A stretch of DNA of 64,000 nucleotides from Plasmodiophora brassicae. Taxonomy: Eukaryota > Endomyxa: Phytomyxea > Phytomyxea > Plasmodiophorida. The first letter of the stretch is position 1. Each line of letters opens with the position of its first letter. The notes below the pieces were generated by a model, which saw only the letters and a list, made by a program, of their open reading frames with translations, was not told the origin of the DNA and searched no databases. Location: the NCBI GenBank assembly GCA_036867785.1, contig CP145422.1:248001-312000 (forward strand), given 5' to 3'. This document shows, piece by piece, positions 52,861 through 61,606 of this stretch. The position numbers were made by a program, and so were the translations under genes.

Positions 52861-53664
52861 ATGACACGGCACCGACAAGAGGGAAATGCTGGAGGTGCCC
52901 GCAAAGGGAGCGGCGCTCCGACCAAGGCAGCTCGTGATGCCAAGGACGCTGCGCAACGGGCTCAACGACTGCAAAGCATGAGATTTTTCCAGCCACAGGA
53001 ATACGAGCGAATTTCCGGGCCCTCTGCGTCTGACCCACAGACTTCTGCTACCACTAGCCCTTTTCGTGCAGATATCAACAACGTGGGTACGGGCTCATTT
53101 GCGCGGCCCATGCAGAGTGCTGTTTCTCCACCTGTAAGCGGCGTAGACTGGCGACGCTGGTGTTTATTCATGTTTACCCAGGGTCACGTACAGAATGCCA
53201 ACGAACAGCTGCGGCAGGCCATCGACGATGCAGTCGATATGACGAATGAGGCCGACTTTTCCGATATCGACACGGATGCTGACTCCGCGTGGGATGATTC
53301 AACAGACGATGAGTCCGACGATGACAACGACTGCGAATTTGATGACAATGATGACGCTGCCGAGATGGGCGGAGAGCGCTTAGATGCCGGTTTTGCACAT
53401 CGCCATCTGTATCGGCTCAAGGAGGACATCAACGTCGGTGCTAGGGCGTATAGCGGTCAAACCGACATTAAAGACTCGCAGGGCAATACAGTTGCGCAAT
53501 CGACAATCGACCGCTGCCGAGAGGAGTACCAGCGCATTCGTGATGGTCATATCAGAAGGTCTCCGCCCGACCCGATTGCCGTGTCTGGCCTCCGTAAAAA
53601 CGGCCTTTTCCCGCCAGATCCATTCTGTAAGGCTGGTGATCAAACGCTCGTACCAGTAAGCTGA
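52861..53664 (+). CDS. DDE transposon N-terminal open reading frame
   Basis: 267 residues from the ATG at 52,861. Basic Gly/Ala start (MTRHRQEGNAGGARKGSGAP), then VDWRRWCLFMFTQGHVQNAN, a strongly acidic Asp/Glu run, and YQRIRDGHIRRSPPDPIAVS near the end. No named domain. Its frame ends just before the zinc-like region at 53,700, so an intron or a break separates them. Confidence 0.55.
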   Translation: MTRHRQEGNAGGARKGSGAPTKAARDAKDAAQRAQRLQSMRFFQPQEYERISGPSASDPQTSATTSPFRADINNVGTGSFARPMQSAVSPPVSGVDWRRWCLFMFTQGHVQNANEQLRQAIDDAVDMTNEADFSDIDTDADSAWDDSTDDESDDDNDCEFDDNDDAAEMGGERLDAGFAHRHLYRLKEDINVGARAYSGQTDIKDSQGNTVAQSTIDRCREEYQRIRDGHIRRSPPDPIAVSGLRKNGLFPPDPFCKAGDQTLVPVS

Positions 53665-53699
53665 CTTCATGACCAGATGTTCCGGAAGTAAGATTGTTT

Positions 53700-53972
53700 C
53701 TTCCGGAAATGCTCCTTCCTGGATTTGTCCCCGAGTGCCCGTTAGGTCATAAGAACGAGGCCGTTAAACTCAATGGGTGGAATTCTAACCCGATCGCAAG
53801 ACGGGTGTATTGCGCGACTGCAGAGAATGGATTCGGTTGGTACCTGCTAATGTACAAGGTATTGGCGAGTACGCTTGTTCGTGCACCACTACTCTAACTG
53901 TGAACGATACAGCGTTACGTTTGTAATGGCTGCCGAAGTCGTCGGGAAGGTATGAAACACGAACTTCTTGCT
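53700..53972 (+). CDS. DDE transposon zinc-like region (continues beyond Gypsy-H)
   Basis: FVPECPLGHKNEAVKLNGWN, ARRVYCATAENGFGWYLLMY and, in another frame, RYVCNGCRSRREGMKHELLA. The CP-G-H...GW...RRV...Y-C-x2-C pattern resembles the cysteine-rich region (DUF6729-like) in front of some uncharacterised eukaryotic transposases. Frame changes indicate introns or decay. The reading frame at the right edge continues directly at 59,995 (LAQGRNLDD...KLPKYSFTA), which shows Gypsy-H landed in this gene. Confidence 0.5.
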
Positions 53973-54106
53973 TGTTATGGCACGGCCGCGACGGGGGTCG
54001 CGCAGCCGCGCAGTTTGAATAAACGTCCACGGCAACCGACGGCTTCGGCAGTCGGTTAATTCCGTGTTGTGGAGACAATAGTCGTCCGTCGTGTCGTCTC
54101 CTGACA
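53973..54106 (+). repeat. Gypsy-H 5' LTR
   Basis: 134 bp, TGTTATGG...CCTGACA, contains AATAAA. Confidence 0.93.
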
Positions 54107-54226
54107 TCTTAACCGACTTTAACCGTTCGTCACCGTCTGTCGTCGCCTCGTCTGTCGCCGTCTGTCGTCGCATCGTCTCTCGTTCGGCCTGTCCGCCCCA
54201 TTCGTTCTTTGATCGTGTACGTATCG

Positions 54227-55213
54227 ATGACGGTCACGCGCTCCGGTTCGACGAGCTCGACGGCTGACGAAGCCAAGTGCCCAACAACGCCTCCCTCTCC
54301 CATCGACCCAACGACCCTGGCTGATGTGGACGCCGCCGATCGCGCCCTCGCGGGTGCCTTACGGGCCTTCCAGATCCAACAGGATGCGTTCTTCACGGAA
54401 ATGCGGGCTCGCGCTGAGGAGCAGCTGAAGATCTTTACCACCGCGCTCGCCAGTCCACACTCTACGCCGCCTACGCCCATGACCGATCCCTCGGCAACAT
54501 CTGCTGAGCCGTCGTCACATCGCAACGATCCTGTTGTCACGACGACTAAGGTGTCGTTGAGCGAATTTTCCGGCAATTCCGACGACCTGCCGGCGAGCGA
54601 GTGGCTGGCGCTATTCGCTAGCATTGCCCGTGTCGATCTCTCGTCGACCCAGCCACTGTCAGCGGGCGCTCGCGCGCTCCTGGCTAGCTGCCTGAAGGGC
54701 GAAGCGCGTTTCGTTTTTCGTCAACTGGATGCGACCGCCTCCCCAGCAGCGTTCGCCGTGCTGCTCCGGTTTAATTTTCCAGAACCGGACGTCGAGACCC
54801 TAGAATCCCGGTTCGACGCTCTTCGTCAAACGGGACCGTTCGATGCTCATCTGCGTCGGTTAATGTATCTGTACAACGCCGTACAGTCGGCCTCGAAGGG
54901 CGAGTACATTCTCCCGTCAAAGCGCCTGGCGACGAAGTTCCGCAAGTCGCTCGTCCCAGAGCTTTCGACGGAGCTTTTCAAGCTCAATCCGCCGACATTC
55001 GACGCCATGGTCAAAGAGGCAGCGCGCCTGGCCCCCCTCTATGCCCCGGCACACGCGCTCCTCGCTAAGGATGTCTCGCCGGCCAGTCGGACCAAGCTAA
55101 CGCCGGAGGAGCGCGAGCGCTGCAAACGGCAAGGATTGTGCATGTATTGCCGGCAGCCTGGACATATGGTCGAAACATGCCCACATCGTCCGCCGGGAAA
55201 TGGTCAAGGGTGA
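54227..55213 (+). CDS. Gypsy-H Gag
   Basis: About 328 residues. FQIQQDAFFTEMRARAEEQL; a Retrotrans_gag-type core (LSSTQPLSAGARALLASCLK; FNFPEPDVETLESRFDALRQ; SKRLATKFRKSLVPELS); zinc knuckle CMYCRQPGHMVETC. Confidence 0.88.
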   Translation: MTVTRSGSTSSTADEAKCPTTPPSPIDPTTLADVDAADRALAGALRAFQIQQDAFFTEMRARAEEQLKIFTTALASPHSTPPTPMTDPSATSAEPSSHRNDPVVTTTKVSLSEFSGNSDDLPASEWLALFASIARVDLSSTQPLSAGARALLASCLKGEARFVFRQLDATASPAAFAVLLRFNFPEPDVETLESRFDALRQTGPFDAHLRRLMYLYNAVQSASKGEYILPSKRLATKFRKSLVPELSTELFKLNPPTFDAMVKEAARLAPLYAPAHALLAKDVSPASRTKLTPEERERCKRQGLCMYCRQPGHMVETCPHRPPGNGQG

Positions 55214-55369
55214 CTGCTCCCGGGTTGGCAGCTCACCCTCTCTCGATACACGAATGTTCTTCGTCCTCGCAACCCGACACTGTCCTCGTCACTGCTCTTT
55301 GTTTCGCAACTGCTCATTCATCTCATCATTTACTCGTTCCGTTCCAATCCACGGGTGATCGCCCGTGGG

Positions 55370-58011
55370 CGACGACGGCCCTTTTGGACTGAGGAGCGAC
55401 ATCTTCCTTCGTCGACGCCGGTTTCGCCCGCCGCTATGGCCTGCCGCTCCGCTCCAAAGCACAACCGATTCCAGTCAAGGTTGTTGACGGCCGTCACCTG
55501 CCACCGATCACATTGGAGACGTCGCCATTGCCGTGTTCCGTCAACGGGGCCTTCCACGACACAATTGTCCTCAACGTTATTGACGCTCCGAGTCACCGTA
55601 TCATTCTGGGGCTGCCCTGGCTCGAACAGCACAATCCGGATATCGACTGGCGTCGTCGCACCGTACGCGAACGTCTTACTCGGGGATCACCGCGTTTGTG
55701 GCTCGATGCTCGGGCCGGTGGGAACCCCACCGGCTCTGCCGACACGGTTGGCTGCTCTGCTGCCACGGTCGCCCTTTCTGATGACACGGTCGCCTGCTCT
55801 CCTGACACGGTCGCCTGCTCTCCTGACACGGCCGTCTGCTCTCCTGGCACGTCCGTCTGCTCTCCTGACACGGCCGTCTGCTCTCCTGACACGTCCGTCT
55901 GCTCTCCTGACACGGCCGCGTTATTATGCAGCGCCGACGGGTTGCCCGTCGAACCCGGACCGCTTCCGAACGCACCGCCTTCGGACATTGATCACTTCCT
56001 CGCCTCGTCGTCTCCCGTTACTGCCCAGCCGTTACCACCGGTGGGTGCTTCTCTGGTCGTCGTCGACGTTCCGGAACTAGTGCAGCCTGCGCCTGCTACT
56101 GACCAGCCATTAGTGCCGGTGGCTGCTTCTCTGGTCGACGGTCCGGAACTAGTGCCGCCTGTGTCTGCCGCTGATCGATCAGTGAATTCCGCCGCACCGC
56201 CTGCGCCGGCGACCGCAGCTACCGCCAATGTTCCGCCACCGCTCCCGCCTCTTTCGTGCTTGGCACCCATATCGGCGGCCCCCTCTTGTTCAGAACCTCC
56301 CTCGGTTTCGCCGGCACGCCGCCGCGCGGGTCGACGCACCTCTTTCGCCTGCTCAGGGCGCAGCATGCCACGCGGGTCACTCGCCTCCCGGCTGTGTGCG
56401 CTCGTTGGGCTGGTCGCCCTCCTGGCATTGATCGCCAACAGCTCCGCCCTGAGACGTGCGCCTTCCATGCTTCCGGATCCCTGCGTCATCGACAACGCCT
56501 TGCTGACTGCCGTGCCGCAGGCCTCCACGTCGTCGCCGGTTGGCACGGATCCGTTGACTACGGAGCCGCCAGGCGAACCTGTGGAGCCGCTCTCCATCGC
56601 GTTTGTTTCCGCCGAACCGTTCTTAGACGACGTGCAAGACGGCGCAGACTGCAATGCCATCCACTACACATGGTCACCGTCCGATTCCGCTGCCCACGCC
56701 GCGGAACTACCGCCGCAATATCAGGAGTTTACTGACGTCTTCGATAAGGCGGACTCAACGACTTTTCCTGATCACCGACCGTTCGACTGTCCGATTGACC
56801 TGAAACCCGGTGGCGACCCGCCGTATTGCCGTCTGTACGGGCTGTCACCCCGGGAACAAGAAGCCTTGAAGGAGTATCTCAAGATCAATCTGGAAGCTAA
56901 TCTCATTCGTCCATCCCGTTCATCGGCGGGCGCCCCAATTCTGTTCGTCAAGAAGAAGGACGGTAGTCTTCGCCTGTGCGTAGACTACCGCGGTCTAAAC
57001 TCTGTTACTCTCAAGAACCGATATCCGGTTCCACTTATCGACCAGCTCTTGATCCAGCTGGGCTCCGGAACAATCTTCACGAAAATCGACCTCCGCAGCG
57101 CCTATAACCAAGTTCGGATCCGAGAAGGCGATGAGTGGAAGACGGCCTTCCGCACGCCGTACGGCTTGTTCGAGTACTTAGTCATGCCGTTTGGCTTAGC
57201 CAACGCGCCGGCCTCCTTCCAGTACTTCATGAACGAGACGTTCAAGGATTTCCTTGATGTATTTGTGGTAATCTACTTGGACGACATCCTGATCTACTCA
57301 TCGACTCCCGAGGACCATGAACGCCATGTCCGTCTCGTCCTAGAGCGACTCCGCACTGCTCAACTCCACGCTAAACTGGAGAAGTGCGTCTTCAATACGG
57401 TCGAAGTGGAATTCTTAGGTTTCTTGGTGTCCTCCTCCGGGATACGGGTTGACCCCTCCAGGATCGATTGCATTCTCTCGTGGCAACAGCCGACCGGCGT
57501 CCACGGGGTGCAGGTATTTCTCGGGTTCGCTAACTTCTATCGCAAGTTCGTTCCCCACTTCGCAGAACTGGCCTTACCGCTGACAAAACTCACGCGTGAT
57601 AACGTGCCGTTTCGTTGGGACCAATCGGCAGAAGCCGCATTCACGGCGCTCAAGGTTGCTTTCACGTCAGCCCCTGTCCTTGCTCATTTCGACCCAGATC
57701 GCCCGTGCGAAGTGGAAACGTATGCTTCCGATTTCGCGGTGGCAATGGTATTGTCGCAGCGGGGGCCCGATGATGAACTTCACCCGTTGGCATTCTTCTC
57801 GCGCAAGCTCGCGCCTGCTGAGATCAATTTTCCTATCTACGACAAGGAACTTCTCGCGGTCGTCCAGACCTTCGAGAAGTGGCGTCAGTTCCTGGACTCA
57901 TCGCGGCATCAGACCGTCATCCACAGCGATCATCGGAATCTGGAGTACTTCACCAGGACTCACAAACTGAATCGTCGTCAAGTCCGATGGTCCCAACTGC
58001 TTAACGAATTT
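55370..58011 (+). CDS. Gypsy-H protease, linker, RT and RNase H
   Basis: Retropepsin end IILGLPWLEQHNPDIDW; linker with repeated CSPDT units (about 55,780-55,925) and a hydrophobic segment (LCALVGLVALLALIANSSAL); RT with SAGAPILFVKKKDGSLRLC, TKIDLRSAYNQVRI, GLFEYLVMPFGLANAPASFQ and the usual VVIYLDDILIYS; RNase H with DKELLAVVQTFEKW and SDHRNLEYFTRTHKLNRRQV. Confidence 0.88.
55780..55925 (+). repeat. 18-21 bp tandem repeat in the Gypsy-H linker
   Basis: TCTCCTGACACGGYCGYCTGC-type units, about seven copies, in frame; each gives CSPDT plus one or two residues. Confidence 0.9.
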
Positions 58012-58208
58012 GATGTCAAGGACCATGTCGTATCACCGGCACACGGTGACGCCGTGACTGTGCGCGACTGCGTAACGTCCACGGCAGAGGCTCCGCCACT
58101 GACGCCGTTGTCGGTAACGGCTTGTCAAGCCCCTGTTACACAGCGTTACGTCGCCGCCGTCTCGCGCCGATGTCGGTCGGAATAAATCACTTCGTTATTG
58201 TCTTCCTC
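58012..58208 (+). repeat. Solo LTR of the copia TRIM family inside Gypsy-H
   Basis: About 197 bp of the GTCGGTCGGAATAAATC sub-type; AATTT on both sides (58,007-58,011; 58,209-58,213) is the likely target duplication. It lies at the RNase H/integrase joint of Gypsy-H and so is younger than that insertion. Confidence 0.85.
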
Positions 58209-58213
58209 AATTT

Positions 58214-59847
58214 CGTTATCCAACACCGACCAGGCCGTCTTCATGGCAAGGCGGACGCCCTGACTCGTCGCCCCGAATACGCGCCTTCTGATCAGGATGA
58301 GGTTGTGCTCCAGCAGTCACTCCTGCTCCTTCCACCGTCGCGGCTCGGGCCAGGACCTCTACAGGAGGTCCAGATCCACGTGACCGATACTCCAACCGAC
58401 GCACTCCTCGATCGTATCCGCCGCAACCAAGCTTCCGACCCGTGTGTGTGGCGTACCCGTCAGCGACTTCATCGTCCGAGCGGCCGCCACTTTAGCGTCC
58501 GAGACGACGTTCTATACCGTGGACATTCTGTGGTTGTCTCTGGCGGTGACTGCAAACTGGACATTCTTCGCTATTTCCACGATAATGTCACGGCGGGCCA
58601 CCTCGGTATTCGAAAAACTGTGCAGTTAATTCGCCGCGAATTTTGGTGGCCGGGCTTAACCCCTTTCGTAACCCGTTACGTGCTCTCCTGCGATACGTGT
58701 CGTCGGACTAAGACGGCTCGGCACAAGCCCTTCGGATTACTCATGCCACTCCCTCTGCCGACGACTCTTTGGCGGTCCATTTCCATGGACTTCGTGGTTA
58801 AGCTTCCCTGCTCGAACGGGTATGACTCCATCCTCGTCGTCGTTGACCGCCTCTCCAAGATGGCGCATTTTATTCCTTACAACGAAACAATATCATCTGT
58901 CGACCTTGCCGCCTTGTTTCTAGCAAATGTCTTCCGCTTACAAGGCCTCCCTGACGATATCGTGTCGGACCGAGGGCCTCAGTTCATCGCTAAGTTCTGG
59001 AAGCAACTTCTCATACGTCTCGGCGTGCAACGCAACCTGTCTTCTTCGCGGCACCCAGAATCCGATGGCCAAACCGAGCGGGTGAACCAAGTCATGGAAC
59101 AGTATCTCCGTGCGTACGTCAACTACTTACAAGACGACTGGCAGCCGCTCCTTGCCGTAGCTGAATTTTCGTACAACAATGCAGACCATACCGCGACAGG
59201 TATGTCACCGTTTTTCGCAAATTATGGCTACCATCCACGTGTGATGGACGTGCAACATCGACCGTCTACCAGCGCCAATCCGACTGCCGACGAGCGAGCT
59301 GAGTCCTTGCAGAGGATTCGCAACTTCTTGACCCGCCCAATTGACTCGAGCTTCTGCCGATTCCAAACGATTCGCCGACGCGAAGCGGCAAACGTCTCCG
59401 AAGTTTCAGGTGGGCGACTTAGTGATGTTACGTCGCGGCTCCCTGAAAACTCTGCGACCCTGCGCGAAGCTCGACAACCAATTTTTAGGGCCATTCCCTA
59501 TCAGCCAACTCGTCAATCCGGTTGCCTTTCATGTATCTCAACTCGAGCCTTACGTCGCCAACCTTATCCCTGGTCGCACACAACCTCCTCCTCCACCGAT
59601 TCTTCTCGCGGATGACGATGCTCCCCTCTTCATCGTTCACGATGTTCTCGATTCTCGATATCGCCGTTCCCGATTGGAATATTTGATCGACTGGGAGGGG
59701 TACCCGCCTTCCGAACGCACGTGGGAACCCGCAGGAGAACTACACGGTACAGGTGGGCTCAACGAATTGTTGGCTAACTTCCACGCTCGGTACCCAACCA
59801 AGCCGTGGCTGAAGTGGCGAAAGCCACCCCGCAGGCCGGCCCGATGA
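58214..59847 (+). CDS. Gypsy-H integrase and chromodomain
   Basis: Zinc-binding HHCC region (HDNVTAGHLGIRKTVQLIRR; CDTCRRTK), core residues in SMDFVVKLPCSNGYDSILVV, VSDRGPQFIAKFWKQL and HPESDGQTERVNQVMEQYL, then a basic tail and a chromodomain (VLDSRYRRSRLEYLIDWEGY; SERTWEPAGELHGTGGLNEL). Confidence 0.87.
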
Positions 59848-59860
59848 CAAGGGACTATAC

Positions 59861-59994
59861 TGTTATGGCACGGCCGCGACGGGGGTCGCGCAGCCGCGCA
59901 GTTTGAATAAACGTCCACGGCAACCGACGGCTTCGGCAGTCGGTTAATTCCGTGTTGTGGAGACAATAGTCGTCCGTCGTGTCGTCTCCTGACA
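59861..59994 (+). repeat. Gypsy-H 3' LTR
   Basis: 134 bp, identical to the 5' LTR, preceded by the purine tract ACAAGGGACTATAC and followed by TTGCT. Confidence 0.93.
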
Positions 59995-60957
59995 TTGCTC
60001 AAGGACGTAATTTGGATGACACAACCGTGAGGAAGAAGCTCCCGAAATACTCCTTCACTGCTGTCCGCAATGACGTTCGGATAACGCTGCCGATGCAGAT
60101 TCAGCTAATGTTGCCCCTGTTCACACACAGGGGATGTCTTGGCCGTTCGCTTGTCCGCTGGCTTCGAACCGAAAGGGCATCCGGAATGAGTATGTCTTCG
60201 TGTTATGAATCTGTCAAGGAACAGCTTATGTCGGCGTACGAGGAGAAGCATTACGCCTTCTTATGCATGAACGTTGGCCGATTGCGTCAGCTTGAAACCT
60301 TGGGGATACCACCTCCTGCAATGCCACGGCCGCAGTTCAGCGATTTCGATGATCCAGAGGGGTATGGCGGTGCTTACCCTGGCAGGCGTCTTCTGGCCAC
60401 AGCTCTGAAACTGGAGATGAGGCGTATTGCTCCAGCAATGGAGCGGGAGATGCAGGCCATTCCTGTCAGGTAGGTGTGCGGATGGATAGCTATCGCGTTA
60501 CAATTCAGAGACTGAATGTGGGGATCCTTGTAGCAAACTATCGCTTGATCACTCCCATAAGATTGCCCATCGCCAACAATACTCTGAAGGCGAGCAGGTC
60601 AATGGAGGACACTTTACTGGGATGAACGAGGTCGGTTTGATTCGTCTCTTCAGTTTAGTTCACAGCACCTCCCATTCCGAGATGGAACGGCCGCTTCGCA
60701 TGATGAAAGAAACGTTAGACGCGAATGGGTACCCCGGGCTTACTCAAGTCTGTGTCGACAACTGCTGCCATTTACGGGCGTACCTTGAGACTTTATTTCC
60801 TTCCTTGAAGAATGATGTTCAGCCAGTCGAGTGCAGATCTCGTTATTCACATCTTACGAACTTCTCCATCCCTGCGGATGTTAATATTCTATACGCTGAC
60901 AACATGGCCCGTGCCGAATCCATCTGCCACGGTCTCGTTCTTGACCTGAACAGCAAG
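59995..60957 (+). mobile_element. DDE DNA transposon of unnamed family, second half with catalytic core
   Basis: First piece to about 60,473: KLPKYSFTAVRNDVRITLPM, FTHRGCLGRSLVRWLRTERA, QLMSAYEEKHYAFLCMNVGR. A likely intron (donor gtaggtg near 60,472, acceptor near 60,533) leads in frame to LSLDHSHKIAHRQQYSEGEQ, GGHFTGMNEVGLIRLFSLVH and LTQVCVDNCCHLRAYLETLF. LDHSHK and VDNCC look like the first two acidic residues of a DDE/D core; the third is not seen because a Gypsy-C LTR follows at 60,958. The superfamily is unknown to me. Confidence 0.6.
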
Positions 60958-61141
60958 TGTAGATCGTGTATAGAGAACCTCAGCGTCCTCGTTCCCAGAT
61001 CTCTCGATCCTTCTCCCTTCTCTCCGCCCGGCCTTCCCGCATGCCGTACGGACTCTCCTGGTCTTAGGGCTGCCTCTCCTAGATGCTGTTCTTGGTATCT
61101 CTGGCTGCGACAGGGCATGCTGCACTGTTCCACCGTCTACA
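60958..61141 (-). repeat. Solo LTR of the Gypsy-C family
   Basis: 184 bp, minus strand, TGTAGACGGTGG...CGATCTACA; related to 51,257-51,443 with scattered differences; no clear target duplication. Confidence 0.75.
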
Positions 61142-61606
61142 CTGCCCTTTTCCGAACATGACCTGGATGCAGACGTAGAGATACGTAGGCTCGTTGCTGC
61201 GTTCGTGCGACACGTAGTCGTTACTTGGTTCGTGTGCGCGTTCAGATTGGTCACGCCCGTTTCTTGAGATTAGACTCATCGCAATAAGGACGGAGTTGAG
61301 TGAATCAGATTCGCCGGACCATGTCAGCATAGTGCTAACAGTTCTCAGCCATACTGACGACATCCACCCCCACATGGGAGGTGGTCACCTCGTTACAGGC
61401 ACCCATCCATTCCAAATCACTCCAGCGAGTCACCAAACGTTCCATATTTCCCAGCGATCCATCCAACCGTCCCCATGTGGTGTACGACAAGTCATACGCC
61501 GACATTAAGGCACCATTTCCAATTCCCACAGTTCCCAATTCGCACCCGGTTCCATCCAATTCCAGTTCCAGTTCCCCATGCACTGATTCTGTGAGTTGCG
61601 TCCAAC
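61142..61606. other. Unassigned spacer
   Basis: 465 bp without a convincing gene; a short TTCCA-rich stretch lies at 61,510-61,580. Possibly the far part of the DDE transposon. Confidence 0.4.

Larger units (their letters stand above)
52602..53972 (+). mobile_element. DDE DNA transposon of unnamed family, first half
   Basis: This is interrupted by Gypsy-H (53,973-59,994) and continues at 59,995-60,957. The first 45 bp (from 52,602) resemble the start of the Gypsy-2 LTR. The leader (52,650-52,860) holds short inverted CAGTC/GACTG words. Coding parts are given separately. I found no terminal inverted repeat at the far side. Confidence 0.6.
53973..59994 (+). mobile_element. Gypsy-H: young, nearly whole Ty3/gypsy chromovirus
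   Basis: 134-bp LTRs (53,973-54,106; 59,861-59,994) are identical as read; target duplication TTGCT at 53,968-53,972 and 59,995-59,999. Parts in order: Gag (54,227-55,213), protease (about 55,370-55,670), a long linker with tandem repeats and a membrane-like segment (55,670-56,700), RT (56,750-57,600), RNase H (57,650-58,011), integrase (58,230-59,350), chromodomain (59,630-59,847). It has only a few breaks, one being a solo copia LTR. It interrupts the DDE transposon. Confidence 0.92.

Noticed and set aside
60622-60957. Host gene encoding a Cys-pair protein
   Set aside because: In frame with LDHSHK and continuous with the piece split by Gypsy-H; better explained as transposase.
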